Assembly (NCBI GenBank): GCA_011065065.1
Contig: JAAKFL010000028.1
Location: 1-14,330 of the forward strand
Length of the DNA: 14,330 bases
From: Chlamydiota bacterium
GTDB lineage: Bacteria > Chlamydiota > Chlamydiia > Chlamydiales > SLFE01
Direction of reading: 5' to 3'
Below the pieces are notes generated by a model. That model was not told the DNA's origin and ran no database searches. It worked only from the letters and a program-made list of their open reading frames with translations. Positions 7,385 through 14,330 of the stretch are shown here, one piece after another (within the stretch, counting starts at the first letter, position 1; the number at the start of each line of letters is the position of its first letter). A program made the position numbers and the translations under genes.

Positions 7385-8888
7385 TATTTGTTTAATCCTA
7401 GAGGGAACCTATCCCTATATTTCTGGTGGAGTGGCACAGTGGGCACACAATCTGATTCTCCATCAGCCAGAAAAAACTTTTACTCTTATCTGTATCCTTC
7501 CCTTCAACGATAAAGACCCCGTCATTAAATATGAACTCCCCTCAAACATCATAAACATTCAGAACATTTGGCTTCAAGATCTGAAGGAAGGTGAAATGGA
7601 CATCACTTCAGAAGAAGCTGAAAAGCTTTTTCAGGTCATCGAGACCTCAATTCTCAATTTCCAACAAGATCATTATCCGGTTAAATGGATCAAAAAAATG
7701 ACAGAAGCCTTACAAGCTCAAAAAATTGAATTAGGGAGCAATTTACTTCTGAATTCCGACTTTGCGTGGAACATGCTTTTGCGAATGTATAATTCGATGA
7801 TGAGAGATACCAGCTTTCTGAATTTTTATTGGAGCTGGAGAAGTTTGCTGGCCTCTTTTTATTCCATTATGCTGGCTCCGATCCCCAAAGCCAAGGTTTA
7901 CCACTCACTTTGCACAGGGTATGCAGGAGCTCTTATAGCACGAGCGAAGATTGAAACAGGAAGACCCTGCTTGCTCACCGAGCATGGAATCTATACAAGT
8001 GAACGACGTATTGAAGTGACGGCTTCGCAGTGGATCAATGACTTGCAATCGATGGATATGTCTGTCGATCATCCTTATTTTATTCGAAACTTGAAAGATT
8101 TCTGGATCGACATGTTTGCAGGTTTTTCAAGAGCTTGCTATGAATCTTGCACCAAAATTGTGACCCTCTACGAAGGAAACCGAGAAACGCAAATTGAGGA
8201 AGGGGCTGATCCTGCAATCATTGATACAATTCCAAATGGTATTGACTACGAACATTTTTCCGCTTTAGAACGGACACCAGACCATCCTCCCACAATTGGA
8301 CTTCTTGGGCGTGTCGTCCCGATTAAAGATGTCAAAAGTTATATTTATGCGACAAACCTTCTAAGAGAAAAAATTCCGAACCTTGTGTCCTACATAATGG
8401 GATCATTAGATGAAGATCCTGACTATTATGATGAGTGTCAAGAGCTTATGAACCACCTCAAACTTAACGACACATTGATCTTTACAGGGCGTGTCAATAT
8501 TGATGAATATTTTCCCAAGATTGATGTGATTGTCTTAACTAGTATTAGTGAAGGGCAACCATTGGCTTTATTGGAAGCTGGTGCAGCTGGAATACCCTGT
8601 GTCACCACTGATGTTGGTTCATGTAGTGAAATCATTTACGGCCGAAACGGCGAGATGCCAGCTCTTGGCCCAGGAGGTACAATATGCCCTCTCTCTAATC
8701 CCGAAGCTGTTGCAAGAGAATCATATCGTTTATTAACGAATAAAGAACTTTACGACAAGTACAGTGACAGCATTCAAAAAAGAGTGAAACAATATTACAA
8801 CCAGGTAAATCAAATCGACGCCTATAAAAGAATGTACGTCGAATTGATGGAGGTAAATGAAAAATGGCCGGAATTGGTTTTGTCCTAA
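7371..8888 (+). CDS. pelF: Pel glycosyltransferase PelF (GT4 family)
   Basis: A 505-aa cytosolic GT4 retaining glycosyltransferase with a GT-B fold. In known systems PelF uses UDP-sugars to polymerise the Pel chain. The N-terminus CLILEGTYPYISGGVAQW (7-24) is the PelF hallmark, with the glycine-rich loop that contacts the donor. TEHGIYTSER (203-212) and IPNGID (287-292) are conserved family segments. GRVVPIKD (313-320) opens the C-terminal nucleotide-binding lobe. The GT4 EX7E motif is E394 to E402 in SEGQPLALLEAG. Length matches known PelF (about 500 aa). No signal peptide or membrane helix is seen, consistent with recruitment to the membrane by PelD, PelE and PelG. It overlaps pelE by 14 nt and pelG by 25 nt. 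This is the most secure Pel gene here, together with pelG. Confidence 0.95.
   Translation: MQEADICLILEGTYPYISGGVAQWAHNLILHQPEKTFTLICILPFNDKDPVIKYELPSNIINIQNIWLQDLKEGEMDITSEEAEKLFQVIETSILNFQQDHYPVKWIKKMTEALQAQKIELGSNLLLNSDFAWNMLLRMYNSMMRDTSFLNFYWSWRSLLASFYSIMLAPIPKAKVYHSLCTGYAGALIARAKIETGRPCLLTEHGIYTSERRIEVTASQWINDLQSMDMSVDHPYFIRNLKDFWIDMFAGFSRACYESCTKIVTLYEGNRETQIEEGADPAIIDTIPNGIDYEHFSALERTPDHPPTIGLLGRVVPIKDVKSYIYATNLLREKIPNLVSYIMGSLDEDPDYYDECQELMNHLKLNDTLIFTGRVNIDEYFPKIDVIVLTSISEGQPLALLEAGAAGIPCVTTDVGSCSEIIYGRNGEMPALGPGGTICPLSNPEAVARESYRLLTNKELYDKYSDSIQKRVKQYYNQVNQIDAYKRMYVELMEVNEKWPELVLS
8849..8853 (+). promoter_or_regulatory. Ribosome binding site of pelG inside pelF
   Basis: GGAGG lies 10 nt before ATG 8864. 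It supports the start that gives the conserved PelG N-terminus MAGIGF. Confidence 0.6.
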
Positions 8889-10246
8889 GAAAACTCACCC
8901 GGAAAGGGAACATTGGGGGATTTGTTGAAGCGTATTTTCATGCGATTTTCGCTTCTTCAGGCCCTTGGATTCTGACAATCCTCACAGTCTGGGCGTTTTT
9001 CATCGTCGGGGACTATTGGAGACTTTCAGAGTATGTTGAAGAATTTCGAGTCGTCATTCTTTATAATTTTTCCTCTTCCTTAGTTTTGACCGCCCCAGTG
9101 ATTATGCTGACTACTCGCTATTTGGCAGATGATTTTTTCAAAATGGACATTACCAAGGTATCGAGTCTCTTGATTGGGACCCTGTCAACCCAGTTGATTG
9201 TCTCTTTTCCTATAGCTTTTTGTTTTTATTTCTTCTATGCAGACATGACACTCGAAATGTCCTTATTGGCTATCATTAACTTCCTATTGATTTCAGGAAT
9301 CTGGTTGACAATGATCTTCATATCTTCGATCAAATATTACTCAGCCATCACGTTCTCCTTTGTCACAGGTATGGGACTGGGGGTCTTATTAGCCTATCTT
9401 TTCTCGGGTCTTTTTGGCCCACCGGGGATGCTATTTGGATTTAATTGCGGTCTGGCTTTCATCCTGAGTTCTTTCTTAGCTGTGATTTTGGCGGAATACA
9501 CCCATAACGTAAAAAATATCTTTGACTTCAATCACTTTTGGAAAAAACACTGGATCGTAGCCCTTTCAGGGACCTGTTATAACTTAGGCATTTGGATCGA
9601 CAAGTGGATCATGTGGTTTTCACCTGAAAGACGAGTGCTTCCCAACAACTTGATAATCTACCCCGAGTATGATATGGCGATGTTTGTGGCCTATCTCACA
9701 ATCATTCCGGCAATGGGATTATTCCTGATCCACCAGGAAACCTCTTTCTTTGAAGTTTATGTCAGGTATTATCGAGGGATCATGCAACACGATCCGCTGA
9801 ATAAAATCCAAAGAAGTCATAAGGATATCATCGATAACCTCATGATGAATGGACGAGGGGTTCTCATTTTACAAGCCACAATCTGTGTTTTCACATTGTT
9901 TTTAGCTCCTGAAATCATGAATATATTGGGAATGAACCTAGTTCAAATTTCCGTATTTCGATTTGGAGTTTTAGGTGTCACTTTCCAAATTATCAGTTTA
10001 TTTTTGATGATCACCCTTTCCTATTTTGATGACAAAAGGGACGTATTAATCATTGCAGCCACATTCCTCATCAGTAATACGCTCTTTACCTTATTGAGTT
10101 TAAACCTCGGATTTGCCTATTATGGTTATGGATACTTTATGTCTACAGTGCTGACATTCATCGTGGCTGCCGTATTATCTGAGCGCTATATTAGCAAGCT
10201 CACCTATCATACCTTTGTCACAAGAAATCTTGCAATGGCTTCTTAA
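8864..10246 (+). CDS. pelG: Pel polysaccharide transporter PelG
   Basis: A 460-aa very hydrophobic protein with about twelve predicted membrane helices, related to the MATE/MOP flippase group. PelG is thought to move the growing Pel chain across the inner membrane and to stimulate PelF. The N-terminus MAGIGFVLRKLTRKG followed by SSGPWILTI (31-39) is characteristic. IWIDKWIMWFSP (243-254) and YDMAMFVAYLTIIPA (269-283) also fit PelG, and the length is normal. The start codon sits in the last 25 nt of pelF, which implies coupled translation and a fixed ratio of the two proteins. A hairpin terminator follows the stop codon directly, so pelG is the last gene of the operon. No pelA, pelB or pelC follows or precedes it in this window. 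Confidence 0.95.
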   Translation: MAGIGFVLRKLTRKGNIGGFVEAYFHAIFASSGPWILTILTVWAFFIVGDYWRLSEYVEEFRVVILYNFSSSLVLTAPVIMLTTRYLADDFFKMDITKVSSLLIGTLSTQLIVSFPIAFCFYFFYADMTLEMSLLAIINFLLISGIWLTMIFISSIKYYSAITFSFVTGMGLGVLLAYLFSGLFGPPGMLFGFNCGLAFILSSFLAVILAEYTHNVKNIFDFNHFWKKHWIVALSGTCYNLGIWIDKWIMWFSPERRVLPNNLIIYPEYDMAMFVAYLTIIPAMGLFLIHQETSFFEVYVRYYRGIMQHDPLNKIQRSHKDIIDNLMMNGRGVLILQATICVFTLFLAPEIMNILGMNLVQISVFRFGVLGVTFQIISLFLMITLSYFDDKRDVLIIAATFLISNTLFTLLSLNLGFAYYGYGYFMSTVLTFIVAAVLSERYISKLTYHTFVTRNLAMAS

Positions 10247-10271
10247 ATCAGGATTAATCCTGATTATTTTT
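10246..10271 (+). terminator. Rho-independent terminator of the pel operon
   Basis: A perfect 20-bp palindrome (AATCAGGATT and its complement, 10246-10265) is followed by ATTTTT. It starts at the last base of the pelG stop codon. The stem has few G-C pairs and no unpaired loop in its full form, so strength is uncertain, but position and T-run are typical. Confidence 0.7.
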
Positions 10272-10272
10272 C

Positions 10273-10301
10273 TTGATTCAAACAGTGTAGCCCATTAAAT
10301 T
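10273..10301 (+). promoter_or_regulatory. Putative promoter of the tkt-hemE-hemF operon
   Basis: TTGATT (10273-10278), a 17-nt spacer and TAAATT (10296-10301) give four of six matches in each box. It lies just after the pel terminator and predicts a leader of about 15-20 nt. Confidence 0.4.
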
Positions 10302-10310
10302 AGTTGGAAG

Positions 10311-10319
10311 TGAGGTGAT
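10311..10319 (+). promoter_or_regulatory. Ribosome binding site that sets the tkt start
   Basis: TGAGGTGAT, with core GAGGTGA ending at 10318, lies 5 nt before ATG 10324. An in-frame GTG at 10315 is part of this site, so it is unlikely to be the start. Confidence 0.6.
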
Positions 10320-10323
10320 TAAT

Positions 10324-12372
10324 ATGAGCATGATGAAAACCAATTTAAATCAAGAGAGTATTATGGAAGAGTGGCAGCCTGAAGATCTAAATCCCGAGAC
10401 AAAAGAAATCCTTGGAAGGATTGCCAACACCATACGACAGCTCGCGATGGATGCCAACCAGAAGGCCAATTCAGGGCATCCTGGCCTTCCTTTGGGATGT
10501 GCTGAGATAGGAGCATATTTATGGGGTTGGGCCATGCGCTTTAATCCAAAGAACCCCCATTGGATCAACCGCGATCGATTCATTTTATCTGCGGGGCATG
10601 GATGTTTGCTTCAATACGCCTGCTTACATCTCTCGGGTTATGATTTATCTATAGAGGACCTCAAAAATTTCAGGCAACTCCATTCGAAAACTCCGGGCCA
10701 CCCCGAAAAACTGGACACTGCGGGGATTGAAACCACAACAGGTCCCCTTGGGCAAGGATTTGGAAATGCCGCAGGAACTGCTCTGGGACTCAAACTGTTA
10801 GCCGAAAAATTTAATACGGAAACCTGTAAATTGTTCGACAACAAGGTCATTACGCTTGCTGGTGATGGCTGTATTATGGAAGGGGTAACCTCTGAAGTTT
10901 CATCTCTTAGTGGTCATCTCAAACTTGACAATCTCATTGCCATTTATGATTCCAATAACATTTGCTTAGACGGTCCTCTTGCCGAAACCTGTTCAGAAGA
11001 TACACTGGCTCGTTATAAAGCTTATGGATGGGATGTCTTTGAGGTTGATGGTCATGACTTCGATTCTATACACCGAGCTTTCAGCCAAATCCGGCATCAC
11101 CAAGAGCGCCCCTGTTTGATTTTGGCCCACACGATTATTGGTAAGGGGGCTCCCAACAAAGCGGGAACGCACAAAGCTCACGGCTCGCCGCTAGGAGAAG
11201 AAGAGGTGCGTGCTGCTAAAGTGGCTTTAGGGTTGCCTGAAGAAGAATTCTATATTCCTCAAGCTGTCATCAATTACTTTGAAAGTAAGCAACAAGACTA
11301 TCAAAAGTTGGAATCTAATTGGAACACTCTATTTAGCACTTGGGCGGATGACAATAAAGATAAAGCCCAAGAATTTGGCTTGATGCTCGAAAGAAAGATT
11401 CCGGATGATATTGAAGCTCAGCTGAATCAGCTTGAAATTAAAACTCCATTTCCAGGTCGAAAAGCTTCGCAAGCTGTCACAGAATTTCTTGGGAACGAAT
11501 TACCTTTCTTATACGGAGGTTCAGCGGATCTTTCCTGTTCGGACATGACAATGATGAAGCAGTTTCCCATTGTGGCTCCAGGAATTTTTACAGGTCGCAA
11601 CATTAAATTTGGTGTTCGCGAATTTGGGATGGGGACCATGGCAATTGGGTTGTATCAAACTCAGATGATCCTCCCCTATGTGGGAACGTTCCTGACATTT
11701 ACCGATTATATGCGAAATTCTATCCGCTTAGCAGCGCTCCAACAATCTCATGTGATTTATCAGATGACTCACGACTCAATTTTCCTTGGGCAAGATGGAC
11801 CGACTCATCAGCCGGTGGAACACTATGCCTCACTTCGTACAATTCCACACTTGCACTTTATCCGGCCTGCGGGAAATCACGAGGTGAAGATGGCTTGGAT
11901 CGCGGCTCTTCGGTATGTGGGCCCAACGATCATCGCTCTAACCCGTCAAAACATTCCTGACATGCCTGAAACTGTGGTGCCTTATGCAGAGGGGTTAGGT
12001 CGCGGAGCTTACATTGTGAAAAAAGAGTCTGGTCAAGCTGCTTATACGCTTGTGGCGACTGGTTCTGAACTCTCATTGGCGCTTGATACCGCTAAGGAAC
12101 TTGAGAAGCGAGGTCATCCCACTCGCGTTGTCTCGATGCCCTGTTGGGAACTATTTGAAGCACAAGATGACGAGTATCAACAGAAAGTGTTTGGTGGTGA
12201 TATTGGAAAGCGGGTCGCCATTGAGGCGGGTGTTGACCAAGGCTGGCACAAATATATTGGTCGCGAAGGCATTGCCATTTGCATGGAAGATTTTGGGGCA
12301 TCAGCGCCTTATCAAGATATCGTCCAGGAATTTGGATATAACGTGGATGCGATCCTGGAGAGAATTCTTTAA
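10324..12372 (+). CDS. tkt: Transketolase
   Basis: A 682-aa thiamine-diphosphate enzyme that moves two-carbon units between sugar phosphates in the non-oxidative pentose phosphate pathway. The N-terminal domain carries GHP (51-53), GHG (91-93), GPLGQG (140-145) and the cofactor/metal motif beginning at GDG (180-182) and ending in NN (211-212). HKAHGSPLG (283-291) holds an active-site histidine. The pyrimidine-binding domain has the catalytic glutamate at E433 (VREFGMG), and HDSIFLGQDGPTHQPVEH (483-500) is the sugar-binding segment. Length is standard. The ATG at 10324 is preferred because of its ribosome site; a GTG at 10315 would add three residues. The N-terminus carries roughly 20 extra residues before the family begins. 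It is the first gene of an operon, 3 nt before hemE. Confidence 0.96.
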   Translation: MSMMKTNLNQESIMEEWQPEDLNPETKEILGRIANTIRQLAMDANQKANSGHPGLPLGCAEIGAYLWGWAMRFNPKNPHWINRDRFILSAGHGCLLQYACLHLSGYDLSIEDLKNFRQLHSKTPGHPEKLDTAGIETTTGPLGQGFGNAAGTALGLKLLAEKFNTETCKLFDNKVITLAGDGCIMEGVTSEVSSLSGHLKLDNLIAIYDSNNICLDGPLAETCSEDTLARYKAYGWDVFEVDGHDFDSIHRAFSQIRHHQERPCLILAHTIIGKGAPNKAGTHKAHGSPLGEEEVRAAKVALGLPEEEFYIPQAVINYFESKQQDYQKLESNWNTLFSTWADDNKDKAQEFGLMLERKIPDDIEAQLNQLEIKTPFPGRKASQAVTEFLGNELPFLYGGSADLSCSDMTMMKQFPIVAPGIFTGRNIKFGVREFGMGTMAIGLYQTQMILPYVGTFLTFTDYMRNSIRLAALQQSHVIYQMTHDSIFLGQDGPTHQPVEHYASLRTIPHLHFIRPAGNHEVKMAWIAALRYVGPTIIALTRQNIPDMPETVVPYAEGLGRGAYIVKKESGQAAYTLVATGSELSLALDTAKELEKRGHPTRVVSMPCWELFEAQDDEYQQKVFGGDIGKRVAIEAGVDQGWHKYIGREGIAICMEDFGASAPYQDIVQEFGYNVDAILERIL

Positions 12373-12375
12373 ACC

Positions 12376-13392
12376 ATGCTGTTTCTAGACGCCATACATT
12401 GTCAAAATCACTCACGCCCTCCTGTCTGGATCATGCGCCAGGCGGGACGGTACATGCCTGAATATCGCCAAATTCGCTCGCAATACAACTTTCAAGAGAT
12501 GATTCACAAGCCTGAACTGGCAGCTGAAGTGACGCTGCTCCCAATCCATGCATTCGATATGGACGCAGCCATTATTTTTTCAGATATTCTCACAATTCCC
12601 GAGTCCTTAGGTCGTCCTTTTCAATTCAAAGAAGGGATTGGGCCTGTCCTTGAAAATCCCCTCACCTCACCACAAGACCTGGATTCCCTCACCCCAACAA
12701 CATCGCTTGATTTTGTCGCCGAAGCGATCAAACTTGTGAAACCCCAGATATCGGTTCCCTTGATTGGTTTTTGCGGAGCTCCCTTTACAGTGGCCAGTTA
12801 TCTGATTGAAGGTGGGTCATCAAGGGATCTTAAGAAAACAAAACAGTGGCTCCTTCGGGACCCCGCATCCTTTCACCAGTTGCTGGATATCCTCACTCAA
12901 GCCACCATCAAACATCTGCAATTGCAGATTTCTGCCGGAGCCGACGTGGTCCAGATTTTTGAGTCCTGGGCGAATCATCTGGGATACTCTCAGCTTCAGG
13001 AATTTTGTTTCCCTTATATCAATCGGATCATTTCCCAAGTTGATGCTCCTGTGATTTTCTTTGGGCGGGGAACGGTGGGAGTCCTTGAGGACCTTATCCA
13101 GCTAAAGCCTCATGCCATTGGTCTTGACTGGGCCTGTGATATCACCCAAATCAGGAAAAACGTCCCTACAAATATTGCATTGCAAGGGAACTTGGATCCT
13201 CAAGTCTTGTATGCTCCCCACGATACTATTCGTCGAGAATGTCAAAGAATCCTGTCGGGAATGGAAGGAGACCCAGGATTCATTTTCAACCTAGGCCATG
13301 GCATCTTACCCGATATCTCTCCGGATGCCGTCAAAGTTTTGGTCGAAACTGTCAAGGAATTCCAATGCGCACACGAGTCGTCCCCTTTTTAA
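12376..13392 (+). CDS. hemE: Uroporphyrinogen III decarboxylase
   Basis: A 338-aa cytoplasmic enzyme that removes four carboxyl groups from uroporphyrinogen III to give coproporphyrinogen III, with no cofactor. The signature RQAGRYMPEYR (21-31) supplies substrate-binding arginines. The key aspartate of FSDIL is D70, the conserved tyrosine of ASYLIEGG is Y142, and the histidine of GHGILP is H308. Length is typical (about 340-355 aa). It starts 3 nt after transketolase, with only a distant GGAG upstream, so translation is probably coupled. Its last 28 nt overlap hemF, whose product uses coproporphyrinogen III, the product of HemE. Confidence 0.97.
   Translation: MLFLDAIHCQNHSRPPVWIMRQAGRYMPEYRQIRSQYNFQEMIHKPELAAEVTLLPIHAFDMDAAIIFSDILTIPESLGRPFQFKEGIGPVLENPLTSPQDLDSLTPTTSLDFVAEAIKLVKPQISVPLIGFCGAPFTVASYLIEGGSSRDLKKTKQWLLRDPASFHQLLDILTQATIKHLQLQISAGADVVQIFESWANHLGYSQLQEFCFPYINRIISQVDAPVIFFGRGTVGVLEDLIQLKPHAIGLDWACDITQIRKNVPTNIALQGNLDPQVLYAPHDTIRRECQRILSGMEGDPGFIFNLGHGILPDISPDAVKVLVETVKEFQCAHESSPF
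13354..13359 (+). promoter_or_regulatory. Ribosome binding site that sets the hemF start
   Basis: AAGGAA lies 5 nt before ATG 13365 within hemE. It favours this start over an in-frame ATG at 13239 that would add 42 unrelated residues. Confidence 0.6.
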
Positions 13393-14153
13393 AAAAATTA
13401 AGAGAAGAGATCATCGCATCTTTTCAAACATTAGAATCAGAAGCGAACTTTCAGCGAGACCCATGGGATTATCATGCTGGGGAAGGCGGAGGAGAAATAG
13501 GGCTCATTCGTGGAGGCAAAGCGTTTGAAAAAGCGGCTGTCAACTTTTCTGAAGTGAGCGGAACAACATTCCCAGGTTCAGATGGAAAAGGACCCTTTTT
13601 TGCGACTGGAGTCAGCCTCATCACACATATGCAGAACCCCCACTCCCCCACTGTTCATTTTAATATACGGTATATTGAGACTCCGGAAAAATCTTGGTTT
13701 GGAGGAGGTTACGACTTAACTCCGATGGGATTTTCTTATGAAGAAGACACTCAGCATTTTCATGAGGTAGCGAAGGAGTCGTTAGATCAAATTGACCCTG
13801 TGCTTTATCCCGAGTTTTCACAAAATGCCAAGGAATATTTCTATATTCCGCATCGCAAGAAAGAACGAGGAGTTGGGGGCATATTTTTTGATCATTATTT
13901 TACCGGAGATTGGGACAAAGATTTTCTTATGTGGGAGACGGTAGGGACAACGTTTCTCGATGCGATTATGCCCATCTATGAAAAGAGGATTCATGTTCCT
14001 TATAGTCAATCGGAGAAGGAGGTGCAGTGGAAGTTGCGGGGTCATTATGCTGAATTTAATTTAGCTTATGACCGAGGAACGAAATTTGGTTTTTTGTCGG
14101 GGGGAAATCCCGAGGCTATTTTGTGTTCCATGCCGCCAGTTGCCACGTGGTAA
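13365..14153 (+). CDS. hemF: Oxygen-dependent coproporphyrinogen III oxidase, C-terminally short
   Basis: A 262-aa enzyme that uses O2 to decarboxylate two propionates of coproporphyrinogen III, giving protoporphyrinogen IX. Hallmarks are GGGEIGLIRGGKAFEKAAVNFS (41-62), NPHSPTVHFNIRYIE (91-105), WFGGGYDLTP (111-120) and HRKKERGVGGIFFD (163-176), then EFNLAYDRGT (230-239). The family usually has about 300 residues. Here the protein stops at SMPPVATW, whereas E. coli HemF continues about 25 residues after the equivalent tryptophan. The downstream DNA does not resume that segment in any frame I read, so a simple frameshift is unlikely. The true N-terminus is MRTRVVPFL. It overlaps hemE by 28 nt and is the last gene of the operon. 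The short tail may be natural or may weaken dimer stability. Confidence 0.93.
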   Translation: MRTRVVPFLKKLREEIIASFQTLESEANFQRDPWDYHAGEGGGEIGLIRGGKAFEKAAVNFSEVSGTTFPGSDGKGPFFATGVSLITHMQNPHSPTVHFNIRYIETPEKSWFGGGYDLTPMGFSYEEDTQHFHEVAKESLDQIDPVLYPEFSQNAKEYFYIPHRKKERGVGGIFFDHYFTGDWDKDFLMWETVGTTFLDAIMPIYEKRIHVPYSQSEKEVQWKLRGHYAEFNLAYDRGTKFGFLSGGNPEAILCSMPPVATW

Positions 14154-14218
14154 ATATTTTTTGGAGTGCGCAGGCTTGCCCTCACAATTCTACACATCTT
14201 TTGCTTGACAACAAAAAA

Positions 14219-14246
14219 TCACCACAGAGATCACCGAGACACAGAG
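14219..14246 (+). repeat. Dispersed CACAGAG-type repeat copy
   Basis: TCACCACAGAG followed by further GAG/CACAGAG units resembles the left inner arm at 4366-4394, in the same orientation. The rest of 14154-14330 is AT-rich and non-coding. I see no clear terminator for hemF there. A TTGACA at 14317-14322 could be a -35 box for a gene beyond the window, but its -10 region is not included. Confidence 0.6.
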
Positions 14247-14330
14247 TTGAGAAATTAAATAAGAAGAATTTTACACCATAAATTTTTCGTGAATTTTCCA
14301 TGATAAATGTAAATAATTGACAAACTAAAT

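Noticed and set aside
10315..10323. GTG start for transketolase
   Set aside because: The GTG lies within the ribosome binding site that serves ATG 10324.
13239..13364. Longer hemF start at 13239
   Set aside because: The extra 42 residues overlap hemE out of frame and resemble nothing in HemF. A good ribosome site precedes 13365.
14151..14212. Frameshift that would restore the HemF tail
   Set aside because: None of the three frames after the stop codon shows the conserved tail sequence, so a simple frameshift does not explain the short end.
14205..14233. Promoter with a perfect TTGACA at 14205
   Set aside because: No acceptable -10 box lies 16-18 nt downstream, and no gene begins before the window ends.

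Overview
The window most likely comes from a member of the phylum Chlamydiota, probably an environmental (Parachlamydia-like) lineage. The clearest sign is the 844-aa ClpC, whose N-domain and ATPase modules read like chlamydial ClpC as I remember it. The haem and transketolase gene set agrees: in Chlamydia, hemG, hemN, hemE and, a few genes away, tktB lie close together. The lineage is inferred from memory of protein families, not from a search. Coding DNA is moderately AT-rich and the spacers are strongly AT-rich.

Layout. Positions 9-2543 (minus strand) hold a complete clpC with its own putative promoter. Positions 2544-2932 are non-coding and contain a large inverted repeat with two 75-bp arms. 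Positions 2933-4279 (minus) hold an oxygen-dependent protoporphyrinogen oxidase gene (HemY type, called hemG in Chlamydia). Positions 4280-4915 form a divergent spacer with nested inverted repeats, resembling a MITE or IS remnant, followed by a very AT-rich tract. Positions 4916-10246 (plus) are a tightly packed pelD-pelE-pelF-pelG operon closed by a hairpin terminator. Positions 10324-14153 (plus) are a second compact operon: transketolase, hemE (uroporphyrinogen decarboxylase) and hemF (oxygen-dependent coproporphyrinogen oxidase). The last 177 bases are non-coding and carry another copy of the dispersed repeat found in the spacer before pelD.

How the genes work together. HemE, HemF and HemY catalyse three late steps of haem synthesis: uroporphyrinogen III to coproporphyrinogen III, to protoporphyrinogen IX, to protoporphyrin IX. 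The last two are the oxygen-using enzyme forms. PelD, PelE, PelF and PelG are the inner-membrane complex that makes and moves Pel exopolysaccharide. The periplasmic and outer-membrane parts (PelA, PelB, PelC) are not in this window.

The most interesting points are: a Pel inner-membrane synthase without its export genes in a probable chlamydia; a PelD whose c-di-GMP inhibitory-site residues appear to be replaced; placement of this operon between haem genes that are close neighbours in Chlamydia; and periodic inverted or dispersed repeats in the spacers on both sides.
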